A stretch of 13,416 nt of DNA from Betaproteobacteria bacterium (lineage in GTDB: Bacteria; Pseudomonadota; Gammaproteobacteria; Burkholderiales; Sulfuriferulaceae). The notes beneath the pieces were generated by a model. It did no database searches, was not told the origin of the DNA, and was given only the letters and a program-made list of their open reading frames with translations. The position numbers and the translations under genes are program-made. How positions within the stretch are numbered: the stretch's first letter is position 1; the number at the start of each line of letters is the position of its first letter. The DNA lies in assembly GCA_003455595.1 (NCBI GenBank), contig DMQT01000267.1:1-13416 (forward strand), written 5' to 3'. Positions 1 to 6,161 of this stretch are shown in pieces.

Positions 1-1
1 C

Positions 2-322
2 GCCAAAAAATTATGGAGCGCAATAGCCAAGAAATCCACTGCGCAGAAAGTTTCTGATTCCAGCCTGACGCCAAGCGCCACATCTGAATCGCAAACTCTG
101 ATCAGTTTGGAAACACATGTCCTCGCGTTGGAGGCTGCGCTGGCGGATTTGCAGGGCCAAATGCTTGCATCCTCTGAACTTATCAAGGAGCTCGCCGAAG
201 AGAATGTGCAGCTGATTCAGCGTATTGAGATCAATCGAGTGCGGGTATTGTGGCTAGGCTCAGCGATTTCTTTGGTCGCAATTGCCGCGCTGGTCGGGTT
301 ATATCTGGCATTCTCCCGGTAG
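2..322 (+). CDS. 3' end of a coiled-coil protein with a C-terminal membrane anchor (partial)
   Basis: The frame is open from the first bases of the window to a TAG at 320-322, so the gene starts upstream and only its last ~106 residues are seen. A TTG at 107 is simply an internal leucine codon and need not be a start. The visible part has a polar, Ser/Thr/Lys-rich stretch, then a heptad-like region rich in Leu, Glu and Gln (about 35-75) that should form a coiled coil, then one hydrophobic segment (LGSAISLVAIAALVGLYLAF) ending two residues before the stop. That arrangement suggests a tail-anchored inner-membrane protein with its bulk in the cytoplasm. I do not recognise the family and give no function. 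No terminator is obvious between it and the next gene. Confidence 0.6.
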   Translation, partial: AKKLWSAIAKKSTAQKVSDSSLTPSATSESQTLISLETHVLALEAALADLQGQMLASSELIKELAEENVQLIQRIEINRVRVLWLGSAISLVAIAALVGLYLAFSR

Positions 323-369
323 AGAGGTTAGCCCTACGTGGCTATAAATTTCAACATTAAAAGATTGAT

Positions 370-843
370 ATGGAAAAATCTTGTTTGTTGCTGCTGTTTT
401 GTTTGCTGGATATTCCTTCCTATTTTTATATCCAGCATAACGATAACGTTGTACAGACTGCAGCGCAACTCTCTGCACACGCCGTTGTATCCACCCCGAA
501 CGCAGATCAACCGTTGCCACGATTGAAAATGCAGTTTCAAACAGAAGAAGCAACGTGCAAGTTTCGGGTCAAGGGGTTGTTGTCAAGTTGTTGGCGGACG
601 ACAACAATGGCAGCAGGCACCAAAAATTTATTGTCAAATTGGCAACAGGGAATACTGTGTTGATAGCTCACAATATTGATCTTGCTCCACGAAAGAATGA
701 GTTGGGTGAAGGCGATTTCATTCAATTCTACGGCGAGTACAAGTGGAACGAAAAAGGCGATGTTGTGCATTGGACGCATAAAGACTCGAATAGAACTCAC
801 CCATCAGGCTGGATACGACATCGCGGGGAAAATTTATCAATGA
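370..843 (+). pseudogene. DUF3465 family protein, reading frame broken twice
   Basis: The core (VVVKLLADDNNGSRHQKF, LIAHNIDLAPR, FYGEYKWNEKGDVVHWTH) is characteristic of the DUF3465 family, small secreted or membrane-anchored proteins of unknown function. This core is read in the frame open at 447-944 (GTG at 555 is the first usual start). The family-like sequence before it (TIENAVSNRRSNVQV) begins around 519 without a start codon, while the hydrophobic N-terminus (MEKSCLLLLFCLL, ATG at 370) lies in another frame. A one-base loss near 505-522 would join them. At the 3' end the present frame runs on to 944 with unrelated sequence, but dropping one base from the GGGGAAAA run (825-832) gives RHRGKIYQ and a TGA at 841-843, the expected family C-terminus. 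So two compensating one-base changes, or sequencing errors, separate this from an intact ~157-residue protein. No good ribosome binding site is seen at 370. Confidence 0.65.
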
Positions 844-964
844 AATCTTTCGGGGTTTGCTCTTATACGCTATTGATGCACTCGGCAGGTTCCTGTTTTG
901 TCAGATGCGGTGGTAATTTACTTGGGATGAAGGGGATTATTTAAACTGATTTTTCGAGTTTTTC

Positions 965-993
965 TTGCACTTGTTCAAGTGATGTGGAATAAT
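965..993 (+). promoter_or_regulatory. Likely sigma-70 promoter of tRNA-Asp
   Basis: TTGCAC (965-970) and AATAAT (988-993) are separated by exactly 17 bases. The -10 matches TATAAT at five of six positions; the -35 matches only in TTG. A GC-rich discriminator (CGCGCC) follows, as is usual for stable-RNA promoters, and the mature tRNA begins 17 bases after the -10. Inferred from sequence only. Confidence 0.5.
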
Positions 994-1009
994 TCGCGCC
1001 TTCCGCTGC

Positions 1010-1086
1010 GGAGCGGTAGTTCAGTTGGTTAGAATACCGGCCTGTCACGCCGGGGGTCGCGAGTTCGAGTCTCGTCCGCTCCGCCA
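1010..1086 (+). tRNA. tRNA-Asp (anticodon GTC)
   Basis: This is a 77-nt tRNA with an encoded CCA end. The 7-bp acceptor stem pairs GGAGCGG (1010-1016) with CCGCTCC; the D arm, the anticodon stem CCGGC/GCCGG with loop CTGTCAC, and the T arm with TTCGAGT are all present. The anticodon GTC lies at 1044-1046 and reads GAC/GAU, so it inserts aspartate. It is nearly identical to E. coli tRNA-Asp. It stands alone with its own promoter and terminator. tRNA 3' ends are common integration sites, but no second copy of this 3' end was found in the window, so it is not shown to be an attachment site for the recombinase cassette downstream. Confidence 0.96.
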
Positions 1087-1097
1087 ACAAGTCAGAG

Positions 1098-1121
1098 CCC
1101 TTCCTGGTGAAGGGTTTTTTT
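1098..1121 (+). terminator. Rho-independent terminator after tRNA-Asp
   Basis: A 6-bp perfect stem CCCTTC/GAAGGG with loop CTGGT is followed directly by seven T residues (1115-1121). It starts 12 bases after the tRNA CCA, the normal place for its terminator. Confidence 0.85.
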
Positions 1122-1370
1122 CTTCCCAGGCCCCCGTACTGTGGGGGCCTTCGGGCGATACAGATATTCTCTGTATGAAGATTTCGTCCTGATCATCCCG
1201 TCTCGACGCGGTTTTCTCTGTCGGGTATTTTGCCAGTCCCGCCTTGCTACGCCGATCCTGGTTGGATTGCGGTCCTGCGTGACATTGAAAAAGATATCTT
1301 CTCAAATTGTCGGGGCCAACAAGACGGACCCGCGATGGCGGGTCTATTGATCGTCCAATGACTAAATATG
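1122..1370. other. Intergenic gap between tRNA-Asp and the recombinase, with two hairpins
   Basis: No convincing gene. A 7-bp inverted repeat GGCCCCC/GGGGGCC lies at 1129-1149 (loop 7). Another, GACCCGC/GCGGGTC, lies at 1327-1344 (loop GATG), about 27 bases beyond the end of the minus-strand recombinase. Neither has a clear T-run. They may end transcription arriving from both sides or mark the edge of the recombinase element. No direct repeat marking an insertion was found. Confidence 0.4.
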
Positions 1371-2108
1371 TCAGATGGTTATCCCTAGGACCACTCGCTG
1401 TTCAGCCCAAGCCATCGGCAATGGCGTCATCCGGATCAGGCGCGTCGCGTTCAACTCTAATGGATGATCTCCGCACAGAATTCGTTTCACGATCTCCGGA
1501 TCCAGAAACGCAAGGTAGATCACTCGTCTCGCATACGATCGGTCGACCTTTTCCTCTTGTGCGATCGCTTGGACACTTTCACTGCGGCCTGAACTCAGTC
1601 GCTCAAACCAATCGTGTGCCTTCGTCATCAGGGCGACCAAAGTCGGATCCGGTCCCCGATTTATTACCTCACCTGAGTTTCTTACGATCAAGCGCACCCC
1701 TAAACCACATCGTTTTAATTCAACTGGCACTACGATCATCGTCATCGATTCAGTTGCTGAAGCATCTGGTAGCGAACAGACCGTACCAAGACATACCGCG
1801 ATATCCACGCGGTCTCGATAAACTGTTATGCGGGAAACGATCCGCTTCAGGATCTCGATCCGGCCGGATGAGGGTGTCGTAGAAAGTTGATCCGCCAGAC
1901 TGGCTGCTTGTTTAAGTCGGTCGTGTATTTCGTTGGCCTGAATATTCCCCATCAATCCGATGAGGTGTGACTTATCCATCAGGAACCGTTCAAGGGCTCG
2001 CAGCACAGTCTCTTCCAGTTCCTGCGCCGGCCACCTTTGCGCTTTCGAGTCAGAATTCCGATCCGTCGCCAGTAGTGGTTGACCGACGTAGTACCGATAG
2101 CGTTTTGC
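1371..2108 (-). pseudogene. C-terminal part of the large serine recombinase, beyond an in-frame TGA
   Basis: This is the continuation, in the same frame, of the recombinase at 2109-3047; only the TGA codon at 2109-2111 separates them. Translation directly after the stop gives AKRYRYYVGQPLLATDR, then EETVLRALERFLMD, exactly what follows the THTKK-type segment in this recombinase family. The part continues through a helical region to a typical end (ARRVIYLAFLDPEIVKRIL, then PLPMAWAEQRVVLG) and a TGA at 1371-1373. The most economical ancestral codon is GGA (Gly). The first start codon in the fragment is a CTG/ATG cluster near 2006, with no good ribosome binding site, so independent translation is doubtful. 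In the family this region helps bind DNA and hold the synaptic complex; without it recombination should fail unless the stop is read through. Confidence 0.7.
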
Positions 2109-3047
2109 TCATTTTTTGGTATGCGTCGGTGCTAATCGCTGGCCCTGATCGTCAAATACCAACCCGGTCAGCAGGCTGGGGTCTGCCGCCGTCGATCGCA
2201 TCCTATGGCTGCGTCCATTGGCTGCGAGACGATCCTGCACCGCCTGCCATAATTCCCGATCCACAATCGCCGGGTGCTGACCCGCAAAGATCGCCTGCTT
2301 GTGCGCGATCTGGCCGATATAGATCGGATTGCTCAAGATTCGATACAAGTGTCCCCGACTGAAGGGCCGACCACCGATCATATTGGTACGGCGTGTCTCG
2401 CGGACCGGTGTCACCCAGCCCAGCCGATCGATTTCAAGCTTTAGTTTCCGGACACAGCCGAATTCGAGATAGAGACGGTAGATCTCCCGTATGTGCTGGG
2501 CCTCGGGTTCGTCAATGACGAGAGTGCGTTCGTGCGGCAAATAGCCGGTGGGCACAAACCCGCCCATCCACATCCCCTTGCGCTTCGATGCTGCAATCTT
2601 GTCACGGATACGCTCTCCCGTGACTTCACGCTCGAACTGGGCAAACGACAGCAATACATTCAAGGTCAGGCGTCCCATGGAACTGGTCGTATTGAACTGC
2701 TGTGTCACCGACACGAATGAAACTCCGTGTGCATCGAACAGTTCCACCAGCTTGGCGAAATCTGCCAGTGATCGGGTCAGCCGATCCACTTTATAGACCA
2801 CGATGACACGAACCCGTTTCGCCACGATATCAGCGAGTAATCGCTGCATGGCCGGCCGCTCGATGTTCCCGCCCGAGAATCCGCCATCATCGTAATGCAT
2901 GGTCACTGCTTTCCAGCCTTGAGCTTTCTGACTCAGAATGTAGGCTTCACAAGCTTCGCGTTGGGCATCCAGCGAGTTGAAGCCTTGCTCCAGACCTTCC
3001 TCCGAGGACTTCCGGGTGTACACCGCACAAGGCACAGCATCCTTCAC
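2109..3047 (-). CDS. Large serine recombinase, N-terminal part (resolvase and recombinase domains)
   Basis: 312 residues. The resolvase-type catalytic domain comes first: YTRKSSEEGLEQGFNSLDAQ holds the nucleophilic serine (Ser14 by alignment with YxRxS), followed by VYKVDRLTRSLADF and FNTTSSMGRLTLNVLLSFAQ. Then comes the Recombinase domain (GHLYRILSNPIYIGQIAHK) and the start of the ribbon region (DPSLLTGLVFDD), in which the usual cysteines are absent, as in many relatives. Such enzymes cut and rejoin DNA through a phosphoserine link to integrate or excise elements. It starts with GTG at 3045-3047, overlapping by one base the stop of the DUF2924 gene (TAGTG), so the two are translationally coupled. 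It ends at an in-frame TGA; family similarity continues beyond (1371-2108), and the whole frame would be ~558 codons. TGA ends other genes here, so recoding is unlikely: this is probably an inactivated copy or a base error. Confidence 0.9.
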   Translation of the reverse strand: MKDAVPCAVYTRKSSEEGLEQGFNSLDAQREACEAYILSQKAQGWKAVTMHYDDGGFSGGNIERPAMQRLLADIVAKRVRVIVVYKVDRLTRSLADFAKLVELFDAHGVSFVSVTQQFNTTSSMGRLTLNVLLSFAQFEREVTGERIRDKIAASKRKGMWMGGFVPTGYLPHERTLVIDEPEAQHIREIYRLYLEFGCVRKLKLEIDRLGWVTPVRETRRTNMIGGRPFSRGHLYRILSNPIYIGQIAHKQAIFAGQHPAIVDRELWQAVQDRLAANGRSHRMRSTAADPSLLTGLVFDDQGQRLAPTHTKK

Positions 3048-3472
3048 TAGCGCAACCCGAAGAACAGGGGACCGGACCAGGCCGTGCCGGTGATGTGGCG
3101 GGCAATGGCTGTCAGGCTGCGGTAGGTCTTATTTCCGTACTCGAACCCTTGGGCTAACACCATCACGTGATGCGTCTGTCCTTGCCATTCCCGGAGCAGG
3201 CGTGTCCCGGGGGCGAGGGCAGCGACGGGTGCTGACACTGTTGTTGATCGCCGCAATCGACGAACTAGTTGATCCACCTGACCTGAACCTGAATCCGCCT
3301 TGGCGACCATCTGCGCATGCCAGGCCAGTGCCCCGCGCAACAAGCCTATGTGACTATTACGTGGGGCAGGGCAGCCAAACACGACTGTCCACTGTTCAGC
3401 TAGGGCTGGTCGATCGAGATCCGACAGCGCCTGAAGTCCATCGGATGCGTCGTCGATGCGGACACTACTCAT
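3047..3472 (-). CDS. DUF2924 family protein
   Basis: 141 residues, intact. The C-terminal half carries the DUF2924 signature: GTRLLREWQGQTHHVMVL, FEYGNKTYRSLTAIARHITG and the ending WSGPLFFGLR. DUF2924 proteins have no experimentally settled role that I know of. They nearly always sit directly upstream of a large serine recombinase, as here, which makes an accessory factor (DNA binding, or a recombination directionality factor) a reasonable guess but not evidence. The start codon ATG overlaps the DUF3489 stop (ATGA, 3469-3472) and the stop overlaps the recombinase GTG by one base, so all three genes form one coupled operon. Confidence 0.88.
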   Translation of the reverse strand: MSSVRIDDASDGLQALSDLDRPALAEQWTVVFGCPAPRNSHIGLLRGALAWHAQMVAKADSGSGQVDQLVRRLRRSTTVSAPVAALAPGTRLLREWQGQTHHVMVLAQGFEYGNKTYRSLTAIARHITGTAWSGPLFFGLR

Positions 3473-3888
3473 TGACTGACCCTCGGGTCTGCGATGTAGT
3501 AAAGCCGTTCACCAGACTCCGTGGTTTTTACGCAACTCACGTTCAAACCCATCTTTTTGCGCAGTACACCACTGATGGCACCGCGCACGGTATGCGCCTG
3601 CCAGCCGGTGAGAGCCATCATTTGACTGATGGTTACACCAGGCAGGGTGCGGAGCCGGGTGATCAACATCGCCTGCTTGCTGTCACGGAATCGACCCATC
3701 GCCCTGGTCGAGGCAATGTCGGCAGTAGGCAGGGTAGCCTTTGATCGACTCTTGGTGAGCGATTTGCACGCAATGGTTGACGGTGCTGCAGTCATCCGCG
3801 TTCGGCCGCTGCCGGCTGAACGGATGGCTTTGCGCTTGGTGGGGGAGGCTGAGGTCTTGGTCTTACGGTTGGATGGCTTGGTGCTCAT
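3469..3888 (-). CDS. DUF3489 family protein
   Basis: 139 residues from the ATG at 3886-3888. I chose this start over an upstream one at 3957 because GGAG/AGGAG (3894-3898 on the plus strand as CTCCT) lies at correct spacing before it, and the extra 23 residues look non-conserved. The first ~75 residues are Lys/Arg/Ser/Thr-rich and likely disordered, suited to nucleic-acid contact. The C-terminal ~65 residues are the DUF3489 domain (SKQAMLITRLRTLPGVTISQ, ALTGWQAHTVRGAISGVLRK), which reads like a winged helix-turn-helix. It is the first gene of the DUF3489-DUF2924-recombinase operon and overlaps the next gene by four bases. A DNA-binding or regulatory role is inferred from the fold-like pattern and the 24-bp palindrome just upstream; the family function is not established. 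Confidence 0.85.
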   Translation of the reverse strand: MSTKPSNRKTKTSASPTKRKAIRSAGSGRTRMTAAPSTIACKSLTKSRSKATLPTADIASTRAMGRFRDSKQAMLITRLRTLPGVTISQMMALTGWQAHTVRGAISGVLRKKMGLNVSCVKTTESGERLYYIADPRVSQ

Positions 3889-3906
3889 GGGCTTCTCCTG
3901 GTTCGT

Positions 3907-3930
3907 CCACCGCGACGATCGCAGCGGTGG
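3907..3930. promoter_or_regulatory. 24-bp imperfect palindrome ahead of the recombinase operon
   Basis: Arms CCACCGC (3907-3913) and GCGGTGG (3924-3930) are perfect inverted repeats around a CGATCG core; 20 of the 24 positions obey the symmetry. It sits 9 bases upstream of the Shine-Dalgarno of the DUF3489 gene, so it is either an operator or a hairpin in the leader RNA. No factor is identified. Confidence 0.4.
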
Positions 3931-4257
3931 CACAGTAACGCTCTGTTCGGCGAACACATCAAGTCATATTTATTCTGGGATTTCGGGGCTGAGTTATTAA
4001 GCAACGGATTGCTACGTGTTCATCTGACAATCGATGATCGGGCTATAGAAGGGTTCCTACGACAGGAGCATTCACGCTCGATTGGGAAAGGAGATCAAAT
4101 CCAGGCTATCCACGAAATATGGCCGATATATGTGCCGTAAGGTATGGCTGGTTCTCGGCCGAAGCGGACTGCCATCGTGTCGGGAAACTGTGGTCCCTGA
4201 AGTTTCCATTGCCTTGAAATTGACCCTACTACAGTGTCGAGATTCTTTACATACGCT
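3931..4257. other. Intergenic region between the recombinase operon and the PEP-CTERM unit
   Basis: No convincing gene on either strand; short open frames here lack ribosome binding sites and domain-like sequence. The minus-strand promoter of the DUF3489 operon should lie in 3930-4010 (AT-rich AATAAATAT near 3970), but no clear -35/-10 pair can be assigned. The one definite structure is the left copy of the long inverted repeat at 4154-4207. Confidence 0.4.
4154..4207 (+). repeat. Left copy of ~53-bp inverted repeat flanking the PEP-CTERM unit
   Basis: Reading 4154-4207 on the plus strand gives the reverse complement of 5429-5481. The first 39 bases (4154-4192, from CTCGGCCGAAGCGG) match without error, then one extra G (4193), then TCCCTGA, one A/G difference, and GTTTCC. 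Similarity stops sharply on both sides. Confidence 0.85.
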
Positions 4258-4291
4258 GCCGTGTTTGGAGGTGTACCGTGGAGAACACGGC
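4258..4291. promoter_or_regulatory. Inverted repeat, candidate enhancer site for a sigma-54 activator
   Basis: Perfect 8-bp arms GCCGTGTT (4258-4265) and AACACGGC (4284-4291) lie 18 bases apart. The centre is about 100 bases upstream of the start of transcription predicted from the -24/-12 element at 4349, the usual distance for bacterial enhancer-binding proteins. In PEP-CTERM bacteria the natural candidate is PrsR of the PrsK/PrsR pair; that is inference. Confidence 0.4.
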
Positions 4292-4348
4292 AAATAGATT
4301 CTTGAGTGCTGTTGAATTCATTAGTGATTAGTTTGTAGATCATAGTTA

Positions 4349-4364
4349 TGGCATGGTTACTGCT
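4349..4364 (+). promoter_or_regulatory. Sigma-54 (-24/-12) promoter of the PEP-CTERM gene
   Basis: TGGCATGGTTACTGCT matches the RpoN consensus TGGCACG-N4-TTGCW at all but two positions and keeps the obligatory GG-N10-GC spacing. Transcription should start near 4375, leaving an ~80-base leader before the ATG at 4456. RpoN control of PEP-CTERM genes is known in floc-forming Zoogloea, which supports the reading. Confidence 0.6.
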
Positions 4365-4455
4365 TATACGATTGCAGCTGACATGCGGCGCATCCAGGGT
4401 CGGTCGTGCCGCGACGGAAAGCGAGTCGCATCCTTCAACAACCGGTAACCTTAAA

Positions 4456-5274
4456 ATGAAAAACCCTTTGCTCAATCTTCTGTCGCTCACGGCTCTGGCT
4501 GCGGCATCGACCGCCGTCCTCGCTGCCCCTCTGGCGTTCAACCAGAACGTCACCCCGGGCATCATTTTCGGCAGCGAAAACGCCAACGGCGCATTTACCG
4601 TCGATCGCGCCAACAACATCGAACTTGGTCTGCGCGGGAAGCTGCGCCATGATGCAACAGGCCAGCCACAGAACATCTTCAACAGCAACGGCGACGGTAC
4701 CTACAGCTTCGCCACTGGCGTGGCCCCGACGCAGTCCGCCCCCACGGGTGTCTGGAGCTTCGAGTGGTCCATCAACACCGATCTATCAGGCACAGGCGGG
4801 GGGAAGCTGGGCGCGCTGACGTACCAGATGGGCATCGACTCGGACGCCAGCCAAGGCGTCAACTACGGCGTCTTCGACCTGATCAAAGGCGTGAACCTCG
4901 GCGTTGGCGTGGTGTGCTGGGACCATTCGACCGGAACCAATACGACGACCGCCGCCAACGACCAGACCGCCAACTGCGGCGCCGGCAACGCGAACCGGGT
5001 GTCGGACTACGCGGCCGAGCTGGCCAACAATAATGTTGCACAGAACTCGTGGAAGGCCTCGTGGTTCATACCTGGCTACGATCCGACGGTGGACGGCACC
5101 TACAACTTCTTCCTGGCGGCCTTCGACTCAAGCGGCGCTCAACGTGCGCGCACCGACATCCAGATCATCGCCGGTAACGGTGGTGCTGCGGTGATTCCCG
5201 AGCCTGCGTCGCTGGCGCTGGTCGGACTCGCGCTCGGCGGTCTCGCCTTCACGCGTCGTCGTCGTAACAGCTGA
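4456..5274 (+). CDS. PEP-CTERM sorting domain-containing exported protein
   Basis: 272 residues. I chose the ATG at 4456 rather than the in-frame one at 4348 because a classic signal peptide starts there: MKNPLLNLLSLTALAAASTA, with likely cleavage at ...VLA-APL (about residue 23); 4348 would place the start inside the promoter. The C-terminus is a full PEP-CTERM tag: IPEPASLALVGLALGGLAF (Pro-Glu-Pro at 248-250), a hydrophobic helix and an RRRR tail. An exosortase would cut at the PEP site, and the protein would reach the cell surface or the exopolysaccharide matrix. The middle is Asn/Gly/Thr-rich with aromatic beta-like segments (TGVWSFEWSINTDLSGTGG, VDGTYNFFLAAFD) and two cysteines. It resembles the short PEP-CTERM proteins linked to floc formation, but I cannot assign a specific role. 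No exosortase gene lies in the window. The ribosome binding site is weak. GC is higher than in the flanks. Confidence 0.9.
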   Translation: MKNPLLNLLSLTALAAASTAVLAAPLAFNQNVTPGIIFGSENANGAFTVDRANNIELGLRGKLRHDATGQPQNIFNSNGDGTYSFATGVAPTQSAPTGVWSFEWSINTDLSGTGGGKLGALTYQMGIDSDASQGVNYGVFDLIKGVNLGVGVVCWDHSTGTNTTTAANDQTANCGAGNANRVSDYAAELANNNVAQNSWKASWFIPGYDPTVDGTYNFFLAAFDSSGAQRARTDIQIIAGNGGAAVIPEPASLALVGLALGGLAFTRRRRNS

Positions 5275-5313
5275 CAATCGGTCGAGTGGCGGGCGACCCC
5301 ACAAAAATCTACC

Positions 5314-5339
5314 CTGCGCGGGCTGTAAAGCCCGCGCAG
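5314..5339. terminator. Strong hairpin after the PEP-CTERM gene
   Basis: A perfect 11-bp stem CTGCGCGGGCT/AGCCCGCGCAG with a GTAA loop starts 40 bases after the stop codon. There is no T-run on the plus side; on the minus strand the stem is followed after a few bases by ATTTTTG, so it could work better in that direction. Most likely the transcript end of the PEP-CTERM gene, or an RNA-stabilising 3' hairpin. Confidence 0.6.
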
Positions 5340-5428
5340 CGTTGATCTGGTCGCCTCCAAGGGTTCTCGTTACGTCTGCCCCGTTCCATTGGGGTCAGCG
5401 GCTTCATCGGTGACCGCGCATTCCATCG

Positions 5429-5481
5429 GGAAACCTCAGGGACACAGTTTCCCGACACGATGGCAGTCCGCTTCGGCCGAG
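5429..5481 (-). repeat. Right copy of ~53-bp inverted repeat flanking the PEP-CTERM unit
   Basis: The reverse complement of 4154-4207, with one deleted G and one substitution; 39 consecutive bases (5443-5481) are identical. Together the two copies enclose 1,328 bases with the PEP-CTERM promoter, gene and hairpin. No target-site duplication is visible outside either copy. Confidence 0.85.
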
Positions 5482-5672
5482 GAGGCGACGGTGAATGTCC
5501 TCGCACCATGATGGTCGGAGACTCGGCCATTGCCCACCGTGACCCCCTTGGCGGTCAGGTCCGCAATCCTTGCGGATATCCACGTAACGATAATTGGTTC
5601 CTGTGGAACAGAAGGGTAAGCGGGTGTTTTAGGGCCCTAGCCCTCAACATCGACAGAATGTAAAATCTGTTC
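5482..5672. other. Intergenic region without recognised gene
   Basis: No supported gene. An open frame starting at 5460 only reads through the repeat and has no ribosome binding site or family-like sequence. A 10-bp palindrome TAGGGCCCTA lies at 5630-5639, 33 bases before the next start codon, and TAAAAT at 5661-5666 could be a -10 without a convincing -35. Confidence 0.35.
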
Positions 5673-6074
5673 ATGAAATCCTTATCCGAATCGTCCAAAC
5701 GAACACGCGGCCGCCCGCCAACAGGTGGTACACAACCGGGCTGGATGCTTTTTCGTACCCTGATCGCCCTTGAATCTTACGATCGCGCACGGCAGGCGGG
5801 ACTGCTCTATGTCAAGGCTATTAAGAAGGCTATTTCAGCGGTTCAGGAAGCCTGCCCCGGGATGCGGATGTCTGCAACAGAAGTCAAGCGCGTTACAGCA
5901 ATGTACCGCCCTAAGTGCACGCAACATCATCTCACCGGCAACACGTTTTCAGGATGCGTGGTAACCAAGGGTGAAAGCCATACCTGGAATTTCGGGGAAG
6001 GCGTCATCCCGAAATATCCCTATCGAGTGCACAAACCAAAGCACTTCACGTTTTCGGCTAAATATCGTCGTTAA
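5673..6074 (+). CDS. Hypothetical protein, basic, with AT-hook-like N-terminus
   Basis: 133 residues; I do not recognise the family. The N-terminus SKRTRGRPPTGGTQPG has an RGRPP core like an AT-hook. The middle has helical stretches (MLFRTLIALESYDRARQAG, LLYVKAIKKAISAVQEA), then ATEVKRVTAMYRP, and the last ~45 residues are rich in aromatic, His and Lys residues (HTWNFGEGVIPKYPYR, KHFTFSAKYRR). The protein is strongly basic, suggesting nucleic-acid binding. The ATG at 5673 follows an in-frame stop at 5661, so it is the only good start, but no clear Shine-Dalgarno precedes it. It ends 88 bases before the methyltransferase, with a TTGACA promoter element in between, so it may be transcribed separately. 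It could belong to the same phage-derived module. The frame is long and domain-like, but it could be non-functional. Confidence 0.55.
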   Translation: MKSLSESSKRTRGRPPTGGTQPGWMLFRTLIALESYDRARQAGLLYVKAIKKAISAVQEACPGMRMSATEVKRVTAMYRPKCTQHHLTGNTFSGCVVTKGESHTWNFGEGVIPKYPYRVHKPKHFTFSAKYRR

Positions 6075-6093
6075 GAAAAAAATTAAAAAATAG

Positions 6094-6121
6094 TTGACAG
6101 GATTTATTTGGACTAAACATT
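6094..6121 (+). promoter_or_regulatory. Candidate promoter of the methyltransferase-terminase operon
   Basis: A perfect -35 TTGACA (6094-6099) follows an A-rich tract (6074-6090, UP-element-like). The best -10 at 16-bp spacing, AACATT (6116-6121), is weak, so the promoter may need an activator. It lies 40 bases ahead of a strong AGGAGG ribosome binding site (6148-6153). Confidence 0.45.
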
Positions 6122-6161
6122 TCAAGAGCTGTGATCAACCACCTCATAGGAGGAAAACATC

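Noticed and set aside
1045..1305. Minus-strand ORF covering the tRNA region
   Set aside because: Part of it is the tRNA-Asp read backwards (the usual GRDSNSRPPA artefact) and there is no start site or domain.
2109..2111. Selenocysteine or stop-codon reassignment at the recombinase TGA
   Set aside because: Other genes here end with TGA, homologous sequence suggests glycine at this place, and no SECIS-like hairpin directly downstream stands out.
1010..4000. tRNA-Asp as attachment site of the recombinase cassette
   Set aside because: No second copy of the tRNA 3' end was found on the far side of the cassette, and the tRNA has its own terminator before it.
4348..4455. N-terminal extension of the PEP-CTERM gene to an upstream in-frame ATG
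   Set aside because: It would overlap the -24/-12 promoter and place 36 residues before a perfect signal peptide.
5630..5639. 10-bp palindrome TAGGGCCCTA as operator of the next gene
   Set aside because: Too short to stand out by itself in GC-rich sequence, and no matching promoter could be assigned.
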